Below, piece by piece: positions 1 through 9,213 of a stretch of DNA of 64,000 nucleotides. The translations under genes and the position numbers were made by a program. The stretch's first letter is position 1; every line of letters begins with the position of its first letter. Source of the stretch: Deltaproteobacteria bacterium (lineage in GTDB: Bacteria > Myxococcota_A > Polyangia > GCA-2747355 > JADLHG01). Location of the stretch: contig JADLHG010000059.1 of assembly GCA_020848905.1 (NCBI GenBank), forward strand, positions 1 through 64,000, given 5' to 3'. Under the pieces are notes generated by a model. The model ran no database searches. It was not told the DNA's origin and worked only from the letters and a program-made list of their open reading frames with translations.

Positions 1-80
1 ACCGGAGCGGAGCAGCCTTTTCGCGCTGTGAGCACCGGAGCGCAGGAGCGACACCGCCTGCCGGGATGGATCGCAAGCCC

Positions 81-878
81 TTACACGGCGGCGAGGTGAC
101 GCGGCGGCAGCAGATACCCCTCCTGCTCCGCCAGCCATCGGAGCACGTCCAGCGTGCTGAGCAGCCCCACGACCACGCCGCCCTCGTCGATGACCGCGAT
201 GCGGTGGATGCCCTCGAAGGCCATGAGGGCGGAGGCCTGGGCCACCGAGGTCCGCGCGTGGAGCGCGTAGACCGAGGGGGTCATCACGTCGGACACCGTG
301 GCCCCCGCGAGCTGCTCCTCGTGATAGCCGCTACCGAGGTTCTGCACGACGCCCCCCTCGCGCCGCACCCGCACGGGACCACCCGTGCGCTCGACCGCCG
401 TCTCGCCCGCCACGAACTGCTCGCGCAGGATGTCGGTCTTCGACACCACGCCGATCGGGCGACCCCGCTCGTCCACCACGGGAGCGCCGCTGATGCTGCG
501 CTCCAGAAACAGCGCCGTGAGCGCCTCCACGCTCAGATCCTTTCGCACGCACAACACGTCGCGCGACATGATCTGCGAGATGGGCGTCTTGTCGCCCGCG
601 CCGGCGTGCTCCTTTCGCCGGGGGCGGTGCAGCACCTCCTCGCCCTCCACCTCGGGCGCACCCGCGCAGACCAAAAGCTCGCCCCCTTCGGCCGCCGTCA
701 GGTGCAGCCGCCCGAGAAAGGCCGAGCACTCGGCACAATCCTCCACGGCGATGATCCCCTGCCTTCTGGGACAAAAGACGCTGTAGCTCGTCTCCTGGTG
801 GCCATCCCCGCAAAAGATGCGGCGAGCCATGACCCGCAAGGACGAAGCGCTGGCATCGGTGAACGGTTCTCTTCTCAT
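81..878 (-). CDS. CBS-domain-pair protein with Cys-containing N-terminus
   Basis: 265 aa. Two CBS domains (about residues 107-165 and 195-255) with the usual GAPVVD-type and HRIAVIDEGG-type cores form one Bateman module, which in this family binds adenosine nucleotides. The first 90 residues match nothing I recognise and carry four cysteines, two as CAEC, so a metal or redox site is possible. The start is the ATG at 878, preceded by GGAGG at good spacing. An in-frame ATG at 926 lies inside the predicted sigma-54 promoter and is unlikely. The gene is transcribed away from the Hsp20 pair. Function beyond energy or redox sensing is not deducible. Confidence 0.85.
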   Translation of the reverse strand: MRREPFTDASASSLRVMARRIFCGDGHQETSYSVFCPRRQGIIAVEDCAECSAFLGRLHLTAAEGGELLVCAGAPEVEGEEVLHRPRRKEHAGAGDKTPISQIMSRDVLCVRKDLSVEALTALFLERSISGAPVVDERGRPIGVVSKTDILREQFVAGETAVERTGGPVRVRREGGVVQNLGSGYHEEQLAGATVSDVMTPSVYALHARTSVAQASALMAFEGIHRIAVIDEGGVVVGLLSTLDVLRWLAEQEGYLLPPRHLAAV

Positions 879-914
879 GGCCTTTCCTCCGTCGGAGGCC
901 CGAGAGAAAACCGA

Positions 915-930
915 AGCAAGAAGCATTCCC
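915..930 (-). promoter_or_regulatory. sigma-54 (-24/-12) promoter of the CBS gene
   Basis: Minus-strand GGGAATGCTTCTTGCT has GG and GC exactly ten bases apart and the TTGC of the -12 element. It ends 36 nt before the ATG at 878. It resembles the promoters at 2140 and 22876. Only a weak half site (GGGTCC near 993) lies upstream. Confidence 0.6.
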
Positions 931-966
931 CCGCGCCCTGGGGCGCACGCGCGGCGGGCGCGATCG

Positions 967-1347
967 TCAGCCGGCCTTCACGTCGATCTGCCGGGTCCGC
1001 ACCGCCTCGGTCTTGGGCAGCGTCAAGGACAGCACGCCGTTCACCAGCTTGGCGCTGATGCGGTTTCCGTCGGTGCCGGGCGGAATGAGAAAGGTCCGCT
1101 GGTAGTCATACCCGCCGAGCTCGCGGTCCAGGCAGCGCCCGACCGGCGCAACGCTGCGGTCCCCGTGAATCGTCAGCTCTTCCTTGTCCAGCTGGACACG
1201 CACGCGGGTCTGCTCGACGCCGGGCATGTCGATGAGGAACAGGAACTCGTTGTTGTTCTCGAAAATGTCCACACGCGGGGGCTGGGTGAGGCGGTCTTCC
1301 ATGCGCTCCGGCGTCACGTTCCCCTGCTTGATCATCCCTTTTTCCAT
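967..1347 (-). CDS. small heat shock protein Hsp20 (first copy)
   Basis: 126 aa. An alpha-crystallin domain covers roughly residues 25-125, with the typical VDIFENNNEF opening, DMPGV loop and the NGVLSLTLPK motif near the end. Hsp20 proteins form oligomers that hold unfolding proteins for refolding. Two ATGs are possible (1353 and 1347). 1347 is chosen because AGGAG sits about 6 nt before it, while it touches 1353 directly. It lies 26 nt behind the second Hsp20 gene, so the two form an operon. The sequences differ greatly, so this is not a recent duplication. Confidence 0.9.
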   Translation of the reverse strand: MEKGMIKQGNVTPERMEDRLTQPPRVDIFENNNEFLFLIDMPGVEQTRVRVQLDKEELTIHGDRSVAPVGRCLDRELGGYDYQRTFLIPPGTDGNRISAKLVNGVLSLTLPKTEAVRTRQIDVKAG

Positions 1348-1373
1348 CGTCATCTCCTCTCGCGCCGAAGGGG

Positions 1374-1838
1374 TTACTGGACCTTGACCGGGATCTGACG
1401 GGGCTGCGCCTCGGGGGCCTTCGTGAGGGTCACCGTCAGCATGCCGTCCTTGATCACCGCGGACACCTGCTCGGGGTTCACGGGGCACGGCAGCGCGAAG
1501 CTCCTCGAGAAGGTGAGCTCCGGTCGCTCCTGCCGATGCACCGAGTAGCCCTTTGGAACCTCGGTCTTGCGCGAGCCCGAGATCGTGAGCCCCTGCTGGT
1601 TGAGGGTCAACTTCAGCTCTTTTTCGGCCAGGCCGGGAACCTCGGCCCAGACGGCGAGCTGCGTCCCCGTGTCGTAGACGTTCGCCCGAGGCCAGCTCCC
1701 CTCGAGGCCCGGCATCAGGCGGGACATCCCCGCCCACGGCTCACCCCAGGCGAGGCCCTCGAAGATGCGATCCATTTGCTGGCGCATCTGCTCGAGTACG
1801 GCTAGGGGACTACGCTCCTCTATTTGGCGTCTCCACAT
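1374..1838 (-). CDS. small heat shock protein Hsp20 (second copy)
   Basis: 154 aa. An N-terminal arm with the MDRIFEG-type helix seen in many bacterial Hsp20s is followed by an alpha-crystallin domain (about residues 48-150) containing VWAEVPGL and DGMLTVTLTK. The ATG at 1838 has GGAGG at ideal spacing. It is the first gene of a two-gene hsp20 operon running from the sigma-54-like site at 1874-1889, divergent from the USP/HPF operon. Confidence 0.92.
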   Translation of the reverse strand: MWRRQIEERSPLAVLEQMRQQMDRIFEGLAWGEPWAGMSRLMPGLEGSWPRANVYDTGTQLAVWAEVPGLAEKELKLTLNQQGLTISGSRKTEVPKGYSVHRQERPELTFSRSFALPCPVNPEQVSAVIKDGMLTVTLTKAPEAQPRQIPVKVQ

Positions 1839-1873
1839 GGCTCCCTCCTCACGTCGTTCGGCCGCGATGCGGA

Positions 1874-1889
1874 TGCACGGTGCAGGCCA
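1874..1889 (-). promoter_or_regulatory. candidate sigma-54 promoter of the hsp20 operon
   Basis: Minus-strand TGGCCTGCACCGTGCA keeps TGGC at -24 and TGC at -12 with GG-N10-GC spacing. It lacks the second T of TTGC, so it is weaker than the others. It ends 35 nt before the ATG at 1838. Confidence 0.45.
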
Positions 1890-1967
1890 GAACCGGCCGC
1901 CGGCGTCACACCGACGGGCCGCGTGCACCCTCGACGCTCCGGAGACTGCGTCGGCGCCCGGCTCCTC

Positions 1968-1982
1968 GGGTCAGAGTGGCCC
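1968..1982. promoter_or_regulatory. upstream activator site, GGGTCA-GAG-TGGCCC
   Basis: Eleven of twelve arm positions agree with the palindrome GGGTCA-N3-TGACCC found perfect at 3131. It lies 79 bp from the minus-strand promoter and 158 bp from the plus-strand one, a normal enhancer distance for sigma-54 systems. Confidence 0.55.
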
Positions 1983-2010
1983 GAGCCCTCCCGTGAGCGG
2001 TGGGAGCACA

Positions 2011-2025
2011 GGGTCAGATCGTGTC
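2011..2025. promoter_or_regulatory. half-conserved activator site, GGGTCA-GAT-CGTGTC
   Basis: One perfect GGGTCA arm; the other arm is poorly conserved. It lies 115 bp upstream of the promoter at 2140 and 28 bp from the better site at 1968-1982, as paired enhancer-binding-protein sites often are. Confidence 0.4.
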
Positions 2026-2139
2026 GTCACCTTCTCGCGACGCAGGCCCTGCCGAGTCGGCGTGGCTCCGAGGGAAGTTCGCAGGCCGGTCCTGGCCCCT
2101 CTGCCGCACGGTTGTGTTCAGCTTCCGGGTGCCGCCCGC

Positions 2140-2155
2140 TGGAATGGCCCTTGCT
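2140..2155 (+). promoter_or_regulatory. sigma-54 promoter of the USP/HPF operon
   Basis: TGGAATGGCCCTTGCT: TGG at -24, TTGC at -12, GG-N10-GC. It ends 35 nt before the ATG at 2191. It differs at one base from the promoter at 22876. Confidence 0.75.
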
Positions 2156-2190
2156 TCACCCCCCACCATCGAGGTGCACCGCATCGGCAC

Positions 2191-2670
2191 ATGCCCGCCC
2201 TTCACCGCATCCTAGTGCCCGTCGACTTCTCGGACGCCTCGTCGGCCGCCGTGACCTACGCGGCCTTCCTCGCACGTCGCTTCGAGGCCGGCATCGTGCT
2301 GCTCCACGTCTGGGAGCCTCCGCACCTGCTGGTGCCCGAGGTGGTGCTCGCACCGCCCGAGGGCCCTCCCCAGACGCTGGCCGAGTTCGCCACCGCGCAC
2401 GCCGACCGGCAGATGACGGAGCTCGTGGCCGAGCTCGGCGCGGAGCTCCGCGGCCGCGTACAGGTAATGGTGGAGGTCGGTCACCCCGCCACGCGCATCG
2501 TGGAGGTCGCGCGACGCGCGAGCAGCGATCTGATCGTCATGGGCACCCACGGGCGGCACGGCCTCTCGCGCCTGTTGCTCGGCAGCGTGGCCCAGAACGT
2601 CGTTCGAAGAGCACCCTGTCCCGTGCTCACCGTGCACGGTTTCGCTCAACCGGAGGAGAAGTCCTCATGA
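2191..2670 (+). CDS. universal stress protein (UspA family)
   Basis: 159 aa, a single USP domain. The N-terminal strand HRILVPVDFSDAS and the nucleotide-binding signature GTHGRHGLSRLLLGS followed by CPVLTV near the C-terminus are the ATP-binding elements of this family. The start is the ATG at 2191, just downstream of the sigma-54 promoter; no strong ribosome site is visible. The stop overlaps the next start (ATGA), so USP and HPF are translationally coupled. Likely role: nucleotide-dependent stress or energy signalling. Confidence 0.92.
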   Translation: MPALHRILVPVDFSDASSAAVTYAAFLARRFEAGIVLLHVWEPPHLLVPEVVLAPPEGPPQTLAEFATAHADRQMTELVAELGAELRGRVQVMVEVGHPATRIVEVARRASSDLIVMGTHGRHGLSRLLLGSVAQNVVRRAPCPVLTVHGFAQPEEKSS

Positions 2671-3020
2671 CCAGTCCCGTCCAGATCACCTTTCGAGGCA
2701 TCCAGGCCACCCCCCACGTCGAAGAGCTGATCCACGAGGAGGCCGGCAAGCTCATGCGACTCTACGACCGCATCACCGACTGCCGCGTGGTGGTCGATCA
2801 ACCGCATCGCCACCATCGCCACGGCCGGCTCTTCCAGGTGAAAGTGCAGCTCACCGTCCCGGGGGACCAGCTCGTCGCGGCACGCGCGCCGGACGCCGAC
2901 CACAGCCACGAGGAGCTCACCGTCGCGGTGCGAGGCGCGTTCGAAGCGGCCCGCCGCGAGCTGCAGCGCCACCTCGAACGGCGCCGCGATCTCGACCGCT
3001 CCGAAGGCGGCGCCGCGTAG
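2667..3020 (+). CDS. hpf: ribosome hibernation promoting factor (short HPF/YfiA type)
   Basis: 117 aa. The fold matches the HPF/RaiA family: VQITFRGIQATPHVEELIHEE at the start and a basic, His-rich middle strand (RHHRHGRLF) that in the family contacts 16S rRNA. The short length means it lacks the dimerising C-terminal domain of long HPF. Such proteins inactivate ribosomes reversibly during starvation. Overlap with the upstream USP gene by ATGA shows co-expression. Its place in a sigma-54 stress operon fits a dormancy role. Confidence 0.88.
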   Translation: MTSPVQITFRGIQATPHVEELIHEEAGKLMRLYDRITDCRVVVDQPHRHHRHGRLFQVKVQLTVPGDQLVAARAPDADHSHEELTVAVRGAFEAARRELQRHLERRRDLDRSEGGAA

Positions 3021-3130
3021 GGCCCTAAGCCCGCTCGACCCCTGCCCCAAGCCCGCACGCCCCTACGGCCCCCGTCAGCCCAAGGGCCCGCAAACCCCGC
3101 AACACGCGTGCCAGGATGTGCTACAAACCG

Positions 3131-3145
3131 GGGTCAGGTTGACCC
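3131..3145. promoter_or_regulatory. perfect palindromic operator GGGTCA-GGT-TGACCC at the kinase start
   Basis: A 15-bp site with two perfect 6-bp arms ends one base before the ATG at 3147. Derivatives of it lie upstream of the sigma-54 promoters elsewhere in the window. Its position over the ribosome-binding region suggests repression of the kinase-regulator operon by its own product; that is inference. Confidence 0.6.
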
Positions 3146-3146
3146 T

Positions 3147-4382
3147 ATGAGCCACGCGAGGGACGAACACGCCACCGCCGCGGCCGAGCTCGCGGCCCTG
3201 CGCGCCGAGGTCGCGACGCTGCGCGCCGCACAGGAGGAGTGTCGCCGCACCCGCGAGGCGCTCAGCGAGAGCACGGCCCGCCTGCAGGCGGTGCTCGACA
3301 CGGCCGCGTGCGCGATCTGCACCATCGACGAGCACGGACGCCTTCATTCGTTCAATCTCGCGGCCGAGCGCATGTTCGGCTACGCCGAGGCGGAGGTGCT
3401 GGGCCAGAACGTCTCGCTCCTCATGCACGACCCGGATCGCGCACACCACGACATCTACCTGCAACGGTACCTCACCTCGGGGGAAGCGCGCGTGATCGGC
3501 AAGGGACGACACGTGGAAGGCCGGCGGCGTGACGGCACGATCTTTCCCGTGGACCTGGCCGTGGGAGAGGTCCACGTGCAGGGGCACCGGATGTTCACCG
3601 GCATCATGTGGGACGTGAGCGAGCAACAGCGCGCCGAGGAGGTCCTCCGGGAGACCGAGGAGCGCTACCGCACGATGCAGGCGCAGTTCACCGAGCTCGA
3701 GCGCGTGGCCGTGGCGGGGGAGATGGCGGCCATCGCCGCCCACGAGATCCGCACGCCGCTCAACGCTATGTCGATCAACGTGCAGATGATCCACCGGCTG
3801 CTCCGCCGCGGCGGAACGTCCGAGCTCGATCGCGCGATGAGTCTGCTCACTACGCTGCAGGGCGAGATCGAGCGCATCAACGGCCTGCTCGAGGACTACC
3901 TGCGCACGCTGCGCCGCCCCTCGGCCCGGACGCGCGGCCCGGTGAACCTGAACGCCGTGGTGCTCGAGGCGATCCGGTTCATCGAGCCGCAGGCGCGACG
4001 ACGGCACGTCGCGATGCACCCGACGCTCGCGGAGACCATGCCGGAGCTCGTCCTCGACCAGGACCACCTGCGGCAGGTGCTGCTCAACATCCTGCTCAAC
4101 GCCGTGCAGGCCATGCCGGGCGGTGGCGAGGCCTTCGTCAGCACCGCCACGGACCAGCAGATGGTGCGCATCGCGATCCGCGATACGGGCCCCGGGATCC
4201 CCGAGGCCGACCTCGAGCGCATCTTTCGGCCCTTCGTGACCACCAAGGAGAAGGGTACCGGGCTCGGTCTGCCCATCTGCGAGCGCCTGGTGCGCGAGAT
4301 GGGGGGCCAGCTCTCCGTGACGTCGCCGCCGGGTCAGGGGGCGATCTTCGAAGTGCTACTGCCGATAGAGCCGAGGGAATGA
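3147..4382 (+). CDS. PAS-domain sensor histidine kinase (NtrB/FixL-like)
   Basis: 411 aa, no membrane segment, so cytoplasmic. Order: short coiled coil (about 5-45), PAS domain (about 45-165, FixL-like with [18 protein letters not shown] and [15 protein letters not shown]), HisKA with the phospho-acceptor histidine in [10 protein letters not shown], then HATPase_c with DTGPGIP and GTGLGLP. The start at 3147 is preferred to 3108 because the operator-like palindrome sits directly before it; a ribosome site is poor at both. The stop overlaps the downstream regulator start (ATGATG), so kinase and NtrC-type regulator are a cognate pair. The ligand of the PAS domain is unknown; a heme-like or flavin-like redox signal is possible. 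Confidence 0.9.
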   Translation: MSHARDEHATAAAELAALRAEVATLRAAQEECRRTREALSESTARLQAVLDTAACAICTIDEHGRLHSFNLAAERMFGYAEAEVLGQNVSLLMHDPDRAHHDIYLQRYLTSGEARVIGKGRHVEGRRRDGTIFPVDLAVGEVHVQGHRMFTGIMWDVSEQQRAEEVLRETEERYRTMQAQFTELERVAVAGEMAAIAAHEIRTPLNAMSINVQMIHRLLRRGGTSELDRAMSLLTTLQGEIERINGLLEDYLRTLRRPSARTRGPVNLNAVVLEAIRFIEPQARRRHVAMHPTLAETMPELVLDQDHLRQVLLNILLNAVQAMPGGGEAFVSTATDQQMVRIAIRDTGPGIPEADLERIFRPFVTTKEKGTGLGLPICERLVREMGGQLSVTSPPGQGAIFEVLLPIEPRE

Positions 4383-5740
4383 TGCCCGTCGTACTACTTG
4401 TGGAAGATGACGAGAGCAGCCGCACCGGTCTGAGCGCCGCGCTCAAGGACAGCGGCTTCGAGGTGCTGTCGGCGGCGAGCGCGGAGGAGGCCCTCACCCG
4501 CCTGCGGCTCGCTCCGGTGGACGTCGTGATCTCCGACGTGATGATGGGCAAGATGAGCGGCGTGGAGCTGCTCACGCACGTCCAGGAAGATCACCCGGAC
4601 ACGGCGGTGATCCTGCTTACCGGCTTCGGCTCCATCGAGACGGCCGTGGACGCCATGCGCCGCGGGGCCTACGACTACCTGACCAAGCCCGTGAACCTGG
4701 ACCGGCTCGAGCTCCTCGTGCAGCGCGCGATCCGGCGCCAGAGCCTGCTGCGCGAGAACCGCGAGCTGCGCAGCGAGCTGAAGAAGCGCTTCTCGGTCTC
4801 GGGGATCATCGGCCAGTCGGCCGGCATGCGCCGCGTCTTCGAGCAGATCGAGCAGGTCGCGCCGACGAACGCCAACGTGCTCATCCTCGGCGAGTCGGGG
4901 ACGGGCAAGGAGCTCGTGGCCACGGCGATCCACCACCACAGCCGGCGCGCGAACGGGCCGCTCGTGAAGGTCAACTGCGTGGCGCTACCGGAGAGCCTGA
5001 TCGAGAGCGAGCTCTTCGGGCACGAGCGCGGCGCCTTCACGGGTGCGGATCGGATGCGACGCGGCCGCTTCGAGCTGGCCAACGGCGGAACGCTCTTTCT
5101 CGACGAGATCGGCGACCTGAGCGTGGCGATTCAGATGAAGCTCCTGCGCGCGATCCAGGAGCGGGAGATCGAGCGCCTCGGCGGCCAGGGGACGATCACG
5201 GTGGACGTGCGGCTCATCACCGCCACCAACCGCGACCTGGAGAAGGCGATGGCCGAGAAGGCCTTCCGCGAGGAGCTCTACTACCGGCTGCGCGTGGTGA
5301 CGATCGAGATTCCGCCGCTGCGCGCGCGCCCCGACGACATCCCCATCCTGCTCGATCACTTCCTCTCCGGCTTCGCCAAGGAGCACGGCAAGCCCGTCGA
5401 GCGCTTCACCGACTCCGCGCGCAAGCACCTCATGGCCTATAACTGGCCCGGCAACGTGCGCGAGCTACGCAACGTGGTGGAGAGCCTGGTCGTCACCTCG
5501 CGCGGGCAGGAGATCGGCCTGCACGATCTGCCGGAGTCGCTGGCCCCCGAACGCCAGGCGCCGATCGTGACCCTGCCCATGGGGCTGCCGATCGAGGACG
5601 TCGAGAAGGCGTATATCCTGAAGACGCTCGAGCTGCTGCAGGGGAACAAGTCGAAGGCGGCCCAGGTGCTCGGCATCGGCAAGAAGACGCTCTACCGGCG
5701 CCTGCACGAGTACGGCATCCAGGTCGAGCCGGAGGAGTAG
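4382..5740 (+). CDS. NtrC-family sigma-54-dependent response regulator, first copy
   Basis: 452 aa. Receiver domain 3-118 with phospho-acceptor Asp52 (VVISDVMMG); AAA+ domain about 145-370 with Walker A GESGTGKE, the sigma-54 contact loop GAFTGA and Walker [10 protein letters not shown]; Fis-type helix-turn-helix at the C-terminus ([20 protein letters not shown]). It activates sigma-54 polymerase from upstream sites. The start is one of two adjacent ATGs (4379 or 4382); the second has better spacing to GAGGGA. It is coupled to the PAS kinase upstream and is the obvious candidate to bind the GGGTCA-N3-TGACCC sites. Confidence 0.93.
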   Translation: MPVVLLVEDDESSRTGLSAALKDSGFEVLSAASAEEALTRLRLAPVDVVISDVMMGKMSGVELLTHVQEDHPDTAVILLTGFGSIETAVDAMRRGAYDYLTKPVNLDRLELLVQRAIRRQSLLRENRELRSELKKRFSVSGIIGQSAGMRRVFEQIEQVAPTNANVLILGESGTGKELVATAIHHHSRRANGPLVKVNCVALPESLIESELFGHERGAFTGADRMRRGRFELANGGTLFLDEIGDLSVAIQMKLLRAIQEREIERLGGQGTITVDVRLITATNRDLEKAMAEKAFREELYYRLRVVTIEIPPLRARPDDIPILLDHFLSGFAKEHGKPVERFTDSARKHLMAYNWPGNVRELRNVVESLVVTSRGQEIGLHDLPESLAPERQAPIVTLPMGLPIEDVEKAYILKTLELLQGNKSKAAQVLGIGKKTLYRRLHEYGIQVEPEE

Positions 5741-5762
5741 TCCCCTCCTCGTCGCGCGCTTC

Positions 5763-5777
5763 GGGTCAGCAGGACCC
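5763..5777. promoter_or_regulatory. activator site GGGTCA-GCA-GGACCC
   Basis: Eleven of twelve arm positions match the palindrome at 3131; GGGTC-N5-GACCC is perfect. It is 158 bp upstream of the promoter at 5936. Confidence 0.6.
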
Positions 5778-5846
5778 GGAGCCTCGTCGCACGCTCGACG
5801 CGGCGGCTCCCTTTGACCTTGCCCACCGCCGCTCCGGATGCGCCGC

Positions 5847-5861
5847 GGGTCATCCGGACCC
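5847..5861. promoter_or_regulatory. activator site GGGTCA-TCC-GGACCC
   Basis: Second near-perfect copy, 84 bp (eight helical turns) from the copy at 5763 and 74 bp upstream of the promoter at 5936. Confidence 0.62.
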
Positions 5862-5935
5862 GTGACGCGACGGCGCGCCGCAGTCAAACACCCTGAATCA
5901 CGACGACCGTCCAGCGCCCACATCGCGCGGCCGGC

Positions 5936-5951
5936 TGGCATGTGGCTTGCT
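5936..5951 (+). promoter_or_regulatory. sigma-54 promoter
   Basis: TGGCATGTGGCTTGCT: full TGGCA at -24, TTGCT at -12, GG-N10-GC. It drives the structured leader and probably the second regulator gene, which begins 245 nt downstream. Confidence 0.7.
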
Positions 5952-5968
5952 CTTTCGCACCGCAGGGA

Positions 5969-6047
5969 TCGATCCGCCGAGGCCACAACGGGAAGACCAG
6001 CGGCGCAACCGAAGGGCCCGGCGCGGAATAGGCGGATCGAGTTGTGG
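5969..6047 (+). repeat. interlaced inverted repeats in the leader (two competing stems)
   Basis: A perfect 10-bp stem pairs 5969-5978 with 6031-6040 (TCGATCCGCC / GGCGGATCGA). A 7-bp stem pairs 5983-5989 with 6041-6047 (CCACAAC / GTTGTGG). The 3' arms are adjacent while the 5' arms are in the same order, so the stems cross and the 4-nt linker makes simultaneous pairing unlikely. They would act as alternatives. Confidence 0.4.
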
Positions 6048-6195
6048 TGGTCGAGGCGCGCGGCCAGCGAGGCGCGAGGAGGGCGCCTACCCGTCGGTAA
6101 GTAACCGACGAGCAACGACGCTGGTCGCGATGGATCGGCCGCCACAATGAGCTGGTTATTCCGTGCCTGGCCCTAAGCCCCGTGGAGCGAAAGCC

Positions 6196-7663
<1,468 letters not shown>

Positions 7664-7671
<8 letters not shown>

Positions 7672-8080
7672 CAAGCTATGCGTCATTCAGTACTCCGGTG
7701 CGGTGGACAAGCTGATGGCCATGTCCACCATCGTGGCGGGGGCGGCGGCGATGCAGAAGGAGGTGCACGTCTTCCTCACCTTCGGCGGCATCGGCGCGTT
7801 CCGGAAGGGGGCGCCCGAGACGAACCAGCAGTTCAGCACCGAGATGGCCCCCATGGCGGGGATGATCCTGGACCTCGCCGCCTCGGGAAAGGTGCCGCAC
7901 TGGCACCAGGTGATCCGGCAGGCCAAGGAAATCGGCGAGGTGAAGGTGCACGCCTGCGGCATGACGATGGACCTCTTCCGGCTCACGCAGGCCGACATGG
8001 ACGCCGTCGTGGACGACGTGCAGGGGGTGGCCTCCTTCCTCGAGCTGAGCGAAGGCGCCCAGCTCCTCTTCATCTCGTAG
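7664..8080 (+). CDS. DsrE/DsrF-like family protein
   Basis: 138 aa. It matches the DsrE-like (peroxiredoxin-like or sulfur-relay) fold: LCVIQYSGAVDKLMAMSTIVAGAAAM at the start, FLTFGGIGAFRKG in the middle, and the conserved cysteine in VHACGMTMDLF at about 100. In the family this Cys carries sulfur or mediates redox chemistry. The start at 7664 has GGAGAG at good spacing and lies inside the end of the regulator gene, so the two are co-translated. With TusA and the SQR-like gene downstream it suggests a sulfur-transfer module. Confidence 0.8.
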
Positions 8081-8104
8081 CCCCTCGGCTCGTAGTCCCT
8101 CGCC

Positions 8105-8130
8105 GGGACCGCCGCACCGGCAGCGGTCCC
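8105..8130 (+). terminator. GC-rich hairpin after the DsrE-like gene
   Basis: A perfect 8-bp stem GGGACCGC/GCGGTCCC with a 10-nt loop, 24 nt after the stop at 8080. No T-run follows, so intrinsic termination is doubtful. Confidence 0.3.
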
Positions 8131-8210
8131 GCGAGGGCGCGTGCTCGGGCTGCGGCCCAGGCCTCACGGGCCAAGCTGACACCGGCTACCGCGCGCCAAC
8201 CGGATCGAGA

Positions 8211-8225
8211 GGGTCCGAATGACCC
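8211..8225. promoter_or_regulatory. activator site GGGTCC-GAA-TGACCC
   Basis: Eleven of twelve arm positions match the palindrome at 3131. It is 82 bp upstream of the sigma-54 promoter at 8308. Confidence 0.62.
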
Positions 8226-8307
8226 GCGAGCGCCGCGGCAGCCTCGACGGACCCGCGCGAAACCCCGGCATTTCGGGTCTCGATGGGTGTGGCTGGGGCG
8301 TTCTGGC

Positions 8308-8323
8308 TGGAACGGCTCTTGCT
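8308..8323 (+). promoter_or_regulatory. sigma-54 promoter of the USP-TusA-SQR operon
   Basis: TGGAACGGCTCTTGCT: TGG and TTGC with GG-N10-GC spacing. It ends 28 nt before the ATG at 8352. Confidence 0.75.
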
Positions 8324-8351
8324 AATTACGAAGGCAGCAAGGAGGACGTCG

Positions 8352-8816
8352 ATGCCTCAGATGAAGAAGCTGCTGGTCCCGGTGGACTTCTCGGACTGCT
8401 CGGAAGCCGCGCTGCACTACGCCGCCGAGCTGGCCAAGCGCTTCGGCGCGAGCCTCGAGGTGCTCCACGTGATCGAGGTGCCCCCCTATCTGGTTCCGGA
8501 GGTCATCGTGCAGGGGCCGGGCGGCAGCCGCCAGACGATCCGCGAGCTGGCGGGCGCGGCGGCGAACCAGCAGCTCGAGAAGGTGCTCGCGGAGCTCGAC
8601 GCGGAGGGGGTCCCCGTCCAGGGCCGCATCGAGACGGGGGACGCGGCGAAGCGCGTGACGGAGCTCGCCGCGCTCGACAAGCACGACCTCATCGTGATGG
8701 GGACGCACGGCCGAACGGGCCTCTCGCACTTCTTCGTGGGTAGCGTGGCGGAAAAGGTGGTGCGCATGGCGCCCTGCCCCGTGCTGACCATTCGGGCTCC
8801 CGAAACGAAGAAGTGA
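8352..8816 (+). CDS. universal stress protein (UspA family), second copy
   Basis: 154 aa, a single USP domain: KKLLVPVDFSDCSEAALHYA at the start and the ATP-binding signature GTHGRTGLSHFFVGS followed by CPVLTI. It is clearly paralogous to the USP at 2191; both share the middle segment YLVPEV/LLVPEV. Start ATG at 8352 with AGGAGG. First gene of an apparent operon continuing through tusA-like, SQR-like, alanine-dehydrogenase-like and CoA-transferase genes. Confidence 0.93.
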   Translation: MPQMKKLLVPVDFSDCSEAALHYAAELAKRFGASLEVLHVIEVPPYLVPEVIVQGPGGSRQTIRELAGAAANQQLEKVLAELDAEGVPVQGRIETGDAAKRVTELAALDKHDLIVMGTHGRTGLSHFFVGSVAEKVVRMAPCPVLTIRAPETKK

Positions 8817-8881
8817 CGCGTCGATTCTCCGAACCCCGTCGGCCCTCGGCCGGCTCAAACCCGACGCGGAGGAGATAGGCC

Positions 8882-9121
8882 ATGCCGAACTACCACGTCA
8901 CCGAGACTCTGGACATGCGCGGAACCTACTGCCCGGGGCCGCTGATGGAGCTCATTCGCCACGTCAAGCAGGGGCAGGTGGGAGAGGTCTTCGCGATTCT
9001 TTCCTCCGACTCGGGCTCGGCGGTGGACATCCCGAAGTGGGCCGCCAAGGCGGGGCACGAGTTCCTCGAGACGGTTTCCCACGGCGACTACGCCGAGATC
9101 GTGGTCCGCAAGACCCGATAG
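8882..9121 (+). CDS. TusA/SirA-like sulfur carrier protein
   Basis: 79 aa, the usual TusA size. The family motif CPGPLMEL is present with the persulfide-carrying Cys at 17, and LDMRGTYCPGP fits the first strand-helix. TusA-like proteins hand protein-bound sulfur between partners. It lies between a USP gene and an SQR-like flavoprotein gene, with a DsrE-like gene upstream, a combination seen in sulfur trafficking. A GGAGG ribosome site precedes the ATG. Confidence 0.88.
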   Translation: MPNYHVTETLDMRGTYCPGPLMELIRHVKQGQVGEVFAILSSDSGSAVDIPKWAAKAGHEFLETVSHGDYAEIVVRKTR

Positions 9122-9213
9122 AAACCTGCGCGAACGGAAACTGCTTCCCCGTCTCCGCGTCGGCTGCACGCGCGAGGGGGGACCGCGCTGCGCGCAGCCA
9201 AGGAGATCCCCCA

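Larger units (their letters stand above)
1839..2190. other. intergenic control region between hsp20 operon and USP/HPF operon
   Basis: 352 bp without a credible gene. It holds two divergent sigma-54-type promoters (1874-1889 on minus, 2140-2155 on plus) and, between them, two copies of the GGGTCA upstream element (1968-1982 and 2011-2025). The geometry is that of a shared enhancer serving both operons. Confidence 0.6.
5741..6195 (+). other. 455-bp control and leader region before the second NtrC-type regulator
   Basis: No credible protein gene on either strand. It contains two near-perfect activator sites (5763-5777, 5847-5861), a sigma-54 promoter (5936-5951) and then about 245 nt of transcribed leader. 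The leader has interlaced inverted repeats (5969-6047) and a 7-bp hairpin CGTCGGT/ACCGACG at 6092-6110. It could be an unusually long structured leader or a separate small RNA. Confidence 0.5.

Noticed and set aside
993-1007. GGGTCC motif upstream of the promoter at 915 as an activator site
   Set aside because: Only one arm agrees and it lies inside the Hsp20 coding sequence. Could be chance in GC-rich DNA.
5969-6047. H-type RNA pseudoknot formed by the interlaced stems
   Set aside because: The linker between the 5' arms is 4 nt and the 3' arms are directly adjacent, which cannot span 17 bp of helix. Alternative stems are more realistic.
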